Assembly (NCBI GenBank): GCA_964461865.1
Contig: CAYWVK010000020.1
Span: 1-10,193, forward strand
Source of the DNA: CAYWVK01 sp964461865
GTDB taxonomy: Bacteria > Patescibacteriota > Microgenomatia > Levybacterales > UBA12049
Length of the DNA: 10,193 nucleotides
Direction of reading: 5' to 3'
Part shown: positions 6,330-10,193 of the stretch, piece by piece
How the letters are laid out: every line of letters begins with the position of its first letter
Position numbering within the stretch: the first letter of the stretch is position 1
Notes under the pieces: model-generated
Told to the model about the DNA's origin: nothing
What the model saw: only the letters and a program-made list of their open reading frames with translations
Databases searched by the model: none
Translations under genes and position numbers: made by a program

Positions 6330-6848
6330 ATGAATAAAGCAGAACTTGGTAAACAAATTTATTCCGTATCTCATTTAACAGGAGAATTTGAACTCCATTC
6401 AGGAACTATATCAAATGAGTATTTTGACAAATATCAATTTGAATCAAACCCTACCTTACTTAAAGAAATAGCTAGAAAAATGGCTCAATTAATCCCACCC
6501 AATACTGAAGTTTTAGCTGGACTTGAAATGGGGGGAATTTCCTTATCAACAGCATTATCGCTAGAAACCGGTCTTTTGCAAGTACAAGTAAGAAAAGAAG
6601 CAAAAAAGTATGGAACAAAAAAATTAGCAGAAGGAATAGATATTGCAGGAAAAAACCTAACAATTGTAGAAGATATTATTACTACTGGAAAACAAATTAT
6701 TCTAAGCGCTAACGACTTAAGAGCATTAGATGCAAATATAGAATATGCATTAGGTGTAATAGAAAGAAATCCTCAAGGAAGAAAAAATCTTGAAGAAAAT
6801 GGAATTAAATTAATAACCTTATTCACCTCTGACGAGTTACATACATAA
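6330..6848 (+). CDS. pyrE: orotate phosphoribosyltransferase
   Basis: Transfers a ribose-5-phosphate from PRPP to orotate to give OMP in UMP synthesis (cytoplasmic). 172 residues. The PRPP-binding motif TIVEDIITTGKQI is at 111-123 with the acidic pair E114-D115. The loop VRKEAKKYGTKK at 87-98 matches the mobile catalytic loop of OPRTases, LAGLEMGGI at 62-70 is a PRPP loop, and the N-terminal ELHSGTISNEYFDKYQFE is the orotate-side SG-x-S-xx-YFDK pattern. It is shorter than E. coli PyrE (213), as in a group of compact OPRTases. No other pyrimidine gene is nearby, so it may serve salvage or an incomplete pathway. ATG chosen because TATAAT lies 5 bases upstream and no Shine-Dalgarno exists. Confidence 0.93.
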   Translation: MNKAELGKQIYSVSHLTGEFELHSGTISNEYFDKYQFESNPTLLKEIARKMAQLIPPNTEVLAGLEMGGISLSTALSLETGLLQVQVRKEAKKYGTKKLAEGIDIAGKNLTIVEDIITTGKQIILSANDLRALDANIEYALGVIERNPQGRKNLEENGIKLITLFTSDELHT

Positions 6849-6867
6849 ATTAAGGCTTATTTGAAAC

Positions 6868-6885
6868 CCTTCGATGCGACTCAGG
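6868..6885. repeat. REP-like short imperfect palindrome downstream of tRNA-Gln
   Basis: On the minus strand this reads CCTGAGTCGCATCGAAGG. It can fold with CCT/AGG and TCG/CGA pairs around a CAT loop and a GAG bulge. It resembles the CCTGAG-n-GTCGAAGG short palindromes scattered between genes in many bacterial genomes. It starts 8 bases past the tRNA 3' end and could help end its transcript. Only one copy is in the window. Confidence 0.4.
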
Positions 6886-6892
6886 ACTATAG

Positions 6893-6964
6893 CTGCGGAG
6901 CTAGGGATTGAACCTAGACTTTCCTGTTCCAAAGACAGGCGTGTTACCATTACACCACTCCGCA
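6893..6964 (-). tRNA. tRNA-Gln(UUG)
   Basis: A 72-base cloverleaf on the minus strand. The seven-pair acceptor stem is TGCGGAG with CTCCGCA. The D-arm is GTGTAATGGTAACAC, the anticodon stem CCTGT/ACAGG around loop CTTTGGA with anticodon TTG, and the T-arm CTAGG-TTCAATC-CCTAG. The discriminator is G (6893). The genomic bases after it read CTA, so CCA must be added by CCA-adding enzyme. The first 15 bases are also the last five codons of the upstream HTH protein gene. A possible own promoter (TATGTA at 6970-6975) lies within that gene, 5 bases before the mature 5' end. Confidence 0.95.
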
Positions 6965-7648
6965 ATTTATACATATTCCTTCTATCCAACCCGCAATCTT
7001 TCTGTTAAGATTTACACTTTCACGTATCTGTACTCTTAATAGTCCGTAATAATTATTACCAGTATTTTTTCTTACAGTCTTAGGCTTATGTTTCTTATAA
7101 TAGATTTTATCAAATTTCGAGACTGAAAATCCAGTAACTCCTGACCAATACTTTATAAACCTATTTGTCTTATTTTTATGATTATCATGAATATACATAA
7201 CAAAATACACCTTATCGCTTGGGACTTTCAAGCATAATTGTATCCATTTTAAAAAAAGTTTAATCATTAAAGGATCAGAATTAGAAAATATAACTGATAC
7301 CCCAGAATCATACTCTTTTTCTTTACTCCCCTCAGCCCAATAAAGCATTGTCCCCATTAACCATAATTCTTGTTGATTAATTGCCCAATTAATTTCATTT
7401 TTTGCTTTCTTTTTTATTTCTTTCGTAATATCTAATCTTTGTTGTCTTCTTTTTGCTGCCCCCTTCATGGCAGACAATAGTTTTTTCTGTGTTAATCGCT
7501 GCTTTTGTTCTTTTGCCAAGCTAACTTTCCTCAGCCATAAAGACAGGGAAGATTTAGCTACTGGAACAGATGCCAATATTTCTCTATAAGAAAGCCCATC
7601 TTTTCTTAATCTCAAAGCTAATTCACGTTCTTTATTTTTTCGTATCAT
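6950..7648 (-). CDS. HTH protein with LAGLIDADG-like segments, 3' end inside tRNA-Gln
   Basis: 232 residues. Residues 8-40 form a helix-turn-helix of the resolvase/MerR-like kind (ALRLRKDGLSYREILASV, then KSSLSLWLRK). A basic linker (44-85) follows, then WLMGTMLYWAEGSKEKEYDS at 96-115, whose L-G-xx-Y-W-AEGS pattern resembles the first LAGLIDADG helix. Next are FSNSDPLMIKLFLKWI at 121-136 and KIAGWIEG at 217-224, a possible second such helix. A DNA-binding or homing-endonuclease-like protein is therefore plausible; catalytic acids would be E106 and perhaps E223. Similar HTH proteins with an S-NSDP-MI-LFL motif are common in CPR genomes (recall only). Start: ATG at 7646-7648; a TTG directly upstream could also serve. 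TATGAT lies 12 bases before the ATG. Its last codons (C-G-V-V-stop) are the tRNA acceptor and D-stem bases. Confidence 0.8.
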   Translation of the reverse strand: MIRKNKERELALRLRKDGLSYREILASVPVAKSSLSLWLRKVSLAKEQKQRLTQKKLLSAMKGAAKRRQQRLDITKEIKKKAKNEINWAINQQELWLMGTMLYWAEGSKEKEYDSGVSVIFSNSDPLMIKLFLKWIQLCLKVPSDKVYFVMYIHDNHKNKTNRFIKYWSGVTGFSVSKFDKIYYKKHKPKTVRKNTGNNYYGLLRVQIRESVNLNRKIAGWIEGICINCGVV

Positions 7649-7839
7649 CAAACAAAGCTTATCATATCTAGAATAAGCTATTGTGGTTCAGAAGTCAATT
7701 TAAAACATCTTTGTTGTACTATCACTATACGATCCTTCAAAAACTATCAACTGTACGTTATGAAGCAAGTCCTAAACAATTGAAAGAAATTAAGTATCTT
7801 ATTTGTAATATATATTAGAGAAGAGAGGGGGTGAATAAA
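7649..7839. other. divergent intergenic region
   Basis: A 191-base gap between two divergent genes, the second-largest in the window. It holds the TATGAT box for the minus-strand gene (7661-7666), an AT-rich -10 candidate (TATATT at 7811-7816) and the Shine-Dalgarno for the plus-strand gene. One plus-strand frame is open from a TTG at 7681 to TAG at 7818, but I see no family resemblance and do not call it. Confidence 0.5.
7822..7831 (+). promoter_or_regulatory. strong Shine-Dalgarno that fixes the start at 7840
   Basis: A purine-rich AGAGAGGGGG run ends 8 bases before the ATG at 7840. The in-frame GTG at 7831 is part of this site and has no room for its own, so the ATG is the start. This is the only strong Shine-Dalgarno before a gene in the window. 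Confidence 0.7.
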
Positions 7840-8220
7840 ATGAAAAAAATATTAACAACAATTACAGTTTTAACATTAGCAGTAGTTTTAGGACAAGGGC
7901 TAATCACATCTGTTCAAGCATACAGAGGTGATGCTACTAAAACAGGGCCAAATTGTACTAAGGAAAGACATGAGGCAATGGAAAAAGCCTTAGAAACTAA
8001 AAACTATGCCGAATGGAAAAAACTAATGGAAAACCGTCCTATTGTAAATAGGATAACAGAAGCAAATTTTTCCAAATTTGCACAAGTCCATCAACTTATG
8101 GAAGAAGGAAAAGTTGAGGAAGCAAACAAAATAAGAGCTGAGCTTAACCTTGGCCAAGGACTTAAAAATGGACAAGGAGAAGGTCAAAAAACAGGCAATG
8201 GTTATGGAAGAAATTTATAA
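7840..8220 (+). CDS. secreted small helical protein of unknown function
   Basis: 126 residues with a clear Sec signal peptide: MKK, a hydrophobic core to about residue 23, and an Ala-x-Ala-like site SVQA (24-27) with cleavage likely before Y28. The mature part (about 99 residues) is hydrophilic and helical. It has one Cys near the start (PNCTKERHEAMEKAL) and a repeated helix theme: NYAEWKKLMENRP, then NFSKFAQVHQLMEEGKVEEANKIRAELNLG. It ends with a Gly/Gln/Asn-rich tail. The overall look (small, secreted, all-helical) recalls Spy/CpxP-like periplasmic proteins, but there is no LTxxQ motif. Proteins of this type occur in CPR genomes (recall only). It lies just upstream of an ECF sigma gene in the same direction, so an envelope-related role is likely. 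Translated from ATG 7840 with a strong Shine-Dalgarno. Confidence 0.85.
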   Translation: MKKILTTITVLTLAVVLGQGLITSVQAYRGDATKTGPNCTKERHEAMEKALETKNYAEWKKLMENRPIVNRITEANFSKFAQVHQLMEEGKVEEANKIRAELNLGQGLKNGQGEGQKTGNGYGRNL

Positions 8221-8243
8221 AAATAACCATTAAGAAATAGCTT

Positions 8244-8273
8244 AAATCTCTACTACCTTGGTAGTAGGGATTT
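8244..8273 (+). promoter_or_regulatory. 30-base near-perfect palindrome over the sigma gene -35 region
   Basis: The centre CTACTACC-TT-GGTAGTAG (8250-8267) is perfect, and AAATC/GATTT extends both arms with one mismatch pair (T8249/G8268). As RNA it forms a 13-pair stem with a CUUG loop. It could end the upstream transcript, although no U-run follows. As DNA it is a good dyad operator: its centre contains TTGGTA (8258-8263), the best -35 candidate, 18 bases before the TATAAT. Confidence 0.7.
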
Positions 8274-8281
8274 AGCTAGTA

Positions 8282-8287
8282 TATAAT
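8282..8287 (+). promoter_or_regulatory. -10 box of the ECF sigma gene (leaderless type)
   Basis: Perfect TATAAT ending 7 bases before the ATG at 8295, so the transcript should begin at or next to the start codon. Confidence 0.55.
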
Positions 8288-8294
8288 ATGAACG

Positions 8295-8840
8295 ATGCAA
8301 GATTTAACAAAAAAAACAGACGAAGAAATAGTAATTTTAGTAAGAAAAGATAAAGAGGCATATGCTGAAATAGTTGAAAGATACCAAGAAAAACTACTTC
8401 GCTATGCTAAATATTTAATAAGGGACGATCATAAGGCAACAGATGTTGTTCAAGAAACCTTTATTAAAACATATGTTAATTTAAATTCATTTAATACTAA
8501 GCAAAAATTTTCAAGCTGGATATATAGAATTACACATAATTTAGCCATTAATGAGGCTAAAAAGTATCAAAAAGAGATAAAACTAATTGACAATATTGAA
8601 AACAAGGAATATGAAAAAATACAGGAAAATCTAGAAAAAGATGAAATAATAAAAGAAGTTAAACTTTGTTTAAATAACATGCCCTTAATATATAAGGAAC
8701 CAATATCTCTATATTTTTTAGAAGAAAAATCATATGAGGAAATTTCAGATATTTTACGAATGCCAAGCGGAACAGTTGCAACCAGAATAAACAGAGGAAA
8801 AATAATTTTAAAAAAACTATGTCAAAAAAAACTAAAATAA
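8295..8840 (+). CDS. ECF-type RNA polymerase sigma factor (sigma-70 family)
   Basis: 181 residues with the two-domain layout of extracytoplasmic-function sigma factors and no sigma-3 domain. Sigma-2 spans about 23-93: YAEIVERYQEKLLRYAKYLI, the core-binding and -10 melting helix ATDVVQETFIKTYVNL (48-63), and FSSWIYRITHNLAIN (72-86). A variable acidic linker (94-120) joins sigma-4 (about 121-175), whose HTH is SYEEISDILRMPSGTVATRINRGK (146-169). It directs RNA polymerase to a subset of promoters, usually under control of an anti-sigma factor. The next gene overlaps it by 22 bases and encodes a membrane protein, the usual arrangement for sigma/anti-sigma pairs. Its own promoter is TATAAT-based and covered by a long palindrome, so it looks specifically regulated. 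Confidence 0.95.
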   Translation: MQDLTKKTDEEIVILVRKDKEAYAEIVERYQEKLLRYAKYLIRDDHKATDVVQETFIKTYVNLNSFNTKQKFSSWIYRITHNLAINEAKKYQKEIKLIDNIENKEYEKIQENLEKDEIIKEVKLCLNNMPLIYKEPISLYFLEEKSYEEISDILRMPSGTVATRINRGKIILKKLCQKKLK

Positions 8841-9391
8841 CGGATATTGAAAAATCCGTAATGAAAAAAATAAAAAAAGGGGAAATCAAGATGAAACCTA
8901 AAATATTATTTATTTTGGGTTCAATTCTTATGACAATAGGAATAATTGCTACTATTATAGTATCTATAATATTTCTAAGTATTAATATATTTTCCTTAAG
9001 ACTTCATGGCCCCTTATATCAAACAAAAACTTTATATGTGTTTCAAAGTCTCCCATGGTGGGCGCTTGTTATTGCCCTAATTGGAATAATTGGTGGATAT
9101 TTCTTACTTAAAAAGTACGATTTTTCATACAAAAAAAACTTTAAGTTAATTGTAATATTTTTAGTAATCTGCATTATAATATCTGCTTATTTTATTGACT
9201 ACTTTAATTTAAATAATTTATTTTTAAGACAGCCTCCTTTTAGGGGATTTTACCAGGAGCAATTTGATAAAGCTTGCAAGTATAATCCGGATTGCAGACT
9301 TAATCCAAGAATAAACAGAGAATTTAATGATAAAAGAATTCCGATGCCTAAAATGCTAAAAAAGCAAATGATAAATCCTCCAGGTAATTAA
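8819..9391 (+). CDS. three-pass membrane protein overlapping the sigma gene, candidate sigma regulator
   Basis: 190 residues from the ATG at 8819, 22 bases before the sigma stop. The N-terminus (1-28) is basic and cytoplasmic: DIEKSVMKKIKKGEIKMKPK. Membrane helices follow at about 29-56, 78-97 and 109-128, and then a C-terminal region of about 60 residues, outside if the N-terminus is inside, with C153 and C159 and a Pro-rich end. The overlap with an ECF sigma gene suggests a regulator, but there is no zinc anti-sigma motif (HxxxCxxC) or other known anti-sigma domain, so this is inference. In-frame ATGs at 8861 and 8891 are alternatives; the last has a weak AAGGGGA site 8 bases upstream. I keep 8819 because the K-I-K-x-G-x-I-K-M-x-P-K segment looks like a conserved part of such proteins (recall). 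Confidence 0.75.
   Translation: MSKKTKITDIEKSVMKKIKKGEIKMKPKILFILGSILMTIGIIATIIVSIIFLSINIFSLRLHGPLYQTKTLYVFQSLPWWALVIALIGIIGGYFLLKKYDFSYKKNFKLIVIFLVICIIISAYFIDYFNLNNLFLRQPPFRGFYQEQFDKACKYNPDCRLNPRINREFNDKRIPMPKMLKKQMINPPGN
8840..8859 (+). promoter_or_regulatory. short hairpin at the sigma stop codon
   Basis: ACGGAT (8840-8845) and ATCCGT (8854-8859) can pair over an 8-base loop. The hairpin starts at the last base of the sigma stop codon and lies between the alternative starts of the membrane protein gene. It could affect translational coupling; it has no U-run and does not look like a terminator. Confidence 0.35.
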
Positions 9392-9398
9392 TTATTAA

Positions 9399-9427
9399 TT
9401 GAATAATAAAAAATATTTACATATAAT
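9399..9427 (+). promoter_or_regulatory. promoter of the glutamate dehydrogenase gene
   Basis: TTGAAT (9399-9404), a 17-base spacer and TATAAT (9422-9427), followed 6 bases later by the ATG. This is one of the best promoters in the window and predicts a leaderless mRNA. Confidence 0.7.
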
Positions 9428-9433
9428 ATTTGG

Positions 9434-10193
9434 ATGATAAAAAATGACCCATGGAAAAGAGCAGTAAAGCAGCTTCAAAAAACAGCCTCCATAATTAACC
9501 TAAACGCAATACTTTTAAAAAAACTTTCTAAGCCACAAAAAATTATCAATGTTAAACTACCACTTAAAATGCAAAATGATAAAACAAAAATTTTTAATGG
9601 ATACAGAGTTCAACATAATAATATTTTAGGTCCATATAAAGGAGGCTTAAGATATCACGAAAAAGTATCCATGGAAGAAGTAAAAGCACTATCTTTCTGG
9701 ATGACCATGAAAAACGCTGTTGTTGATGTTCCTTTTGGCGGAGGAAAAGGAGGAATAGTCGTTAATCCAAAAACACTAACGGAAAACGAACTTGAAAAAT
9801 TAACCAGATTATTTACTAAAAAGCTTTTTAAGTACATTGGTCCAAAAATTGATGTTCCGGCCCCTGATGTTAACACAAATCCAAAAATAATGTCATATAT
9901 AGTAGATGAGTATAGTAAGCTTTTAAAAAAATGGACACCTGCCGTTGTTACAGGAAAACCAATAGAGAAGGGGGGATCCTTAGGAAGAACCGAGGCAACA
10001 GGACTAGGTGGAGTATATACACTAATCTATATATTAAAAACTTTAAAAATAAAACGTAAGGGCTTAACAGTTGCTATACAAGGCTTTGGAAATGTTGGAA
10101 AATATCTTGCTTATTTTCTTGAAAAAGAAGGATTTAAAATAGTTGCACTCTCAGATTCAAAGGGAGCTCTATATATCCCAAATGGAATTCCAA
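9434..10193 (+). CDS. gdhA: glutamate dehydrogenase (Glu/Leu/Phe/Val dehydrogenase family), 3' end outside window
   Basis: Catalyses the reversible NAD(P)-linked conversion of glutamate to 2-oxoglutarate and ammonia in the cytoplasm. The first 253 codons are present, roughly 60% of the usual 410-450. The substrate domain has GPYKGGLRYH at 66-75 with K69, then PFGGGKGGI at 100-108 with the catalytic Lys K105, and PAPDVNTNP at 142-150 with D145. TGKPIEKGGSLGRTEATG (173-190) marks the hinge. The Rossmann domain begins with VAIQGFGNVG at 213-222, a GxGxxG nucleotide loop. These patterns fit the hexameric clade of bacterial and archaeal enzymes. Coenzyme choice cannot be read safely: S240-D241 after the second strand is only a weak hint. 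Substrate could be another amino acid of the family, though the motifs favour glutamate. No Shine-Dalgarno. Confidence 0.94.
   Translation, partial: MIKNDPWKRAVKQLQKTASIINLNAILLKKLSKPQKIINVKLPLKMQNDKTKIFNGYRVQHNNILGPYKGGLRYHEKVSMEEVKALSFWMTMKNAVVDVPFGGGKGGIVVNPKTLTENELEKLTRLFTKKLFKYIGPKIDVPAPDVNTNPKIMSYIVDEYSKLLKKWTPAVVTGKPIEKGGSLGRTEATGLGGVYTLIYILKTLKIKRKGLTVAIQGFGNVGKYLAYFLEKEGFKIVALSDSKGALYIPNGIP

Noticed and set aside
7672..7818. Open plus-strand frame (TTG start at 7681, about 45 codons) in the divergent gap
   Set aside because: No start signal, no family resemblance, and it ends inside the promoter and Shine-Dalgarno region of the next gene. Chance openness over 140 bases is common.
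7831..7839. GTG at 7831 as the start of the secreted protein
   Set aside because: The GTG overlaps the Shine-Dalgarno itself, while the ATG at 7840 has it at 8 bases and gives a standard signal peptide beginning MKK.
8244..8273. Calling the palindrome a standard intrinsic terminator
   Set aside because: The stem is good but is followed by only three Ts and then mixed sequence, and it coincides with the -35 position of the next promoter. Listed as regulatory instead.
1..10193. Recoded UGA (as in Gracilibacteria or SR1)
   Set aside because: All genes read through with the standard code, Trp is TGG, and no conserved frame is broken by TGA. The absence of TGA stops in intact genes is explained by AT-rich composition and small numbers.
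1..10193. CRISPR array, toxin-antitoxin pair or defence island
   Set aside because: No direct repeats with spacers, and no nuclease, methyltransferase or toxin motifs apart from the LAGLIDADG-like resemblance reported above.

Overview
The window is AT-rich (about 30% G+C by eye), densely packed and bacterial. It uses the standard code: intact genes end in TAA or TAG, and no in-frame TGA is needed as a sense codon. Several traits fit a Patescibacteria/CPR-type genome: a TruB with no C-terminal PUA domain, very short intergenic gaps, almost no Shine-Dalgarno sequences, a tRNA without encoded CCA, and several short orphan proteins. This placement is an inference; no marker gene settles it.

Left part (1-5285). 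A minus-strand pair encodes the tRNA pseudouridine synthase TruB and, 15 bases downstream, a serine D-Ala-D-Ala carboxypeptidase that runs off the left edge. A plus-strand zinc-ribbon protein diverges from truB across a 52-base gap. Next is a three-gene plus-strand operon for a MacAB-like transporter: membrane-fusion protein, ABC ATPase and FtsX/MacB-type permease. It meets a small minus-strand membrane-anchored protein tail to tail with 2 bases between the stop codons.

Middle part (5286-7840). The largest gap contains the 3' remnant of an rve-type transposase. Its last bases form a perfect TTGACA -35 box for a small Cys-rich protein gene. Then come a minus-strand Nudix protein with an altered Nudix box, a plus-strand orotate phosphoribosyltransferase (pyrE), and a minus-strand tRNA-Gln(UUG). 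The first 15 bases of the tRNA are also the last five codons, stop included, of an HTH protein with LAGLIDADG-like segments.

Right part (7840-10193). A secreted small protein, an ECF-type sigma factor and a three-pass membrane protein overlapping the sigma gene form a likely envelope-signalling unit. A near-perfect 30-base palindrome lies over the -35 region of the sigma gene. A glutamate dehydrogenase gene runs off the right edge.

Two general points stand out. First, most promoter-proximal genes have a -10 hexamer 3-13 bases before the start codon, so they should give leaderless or nearly leaderless mRNAs; the one gene with a longer leader also has the one strong Shine-Dalgarno sequence. 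Second, I see no wholly new defence or mobile system. The best candidates for something undescribed are the secreted-protein/ECF sigma/membrane-protein unit and the HTH-LAGLIDADG-like gene fused into tRNA-Gln.
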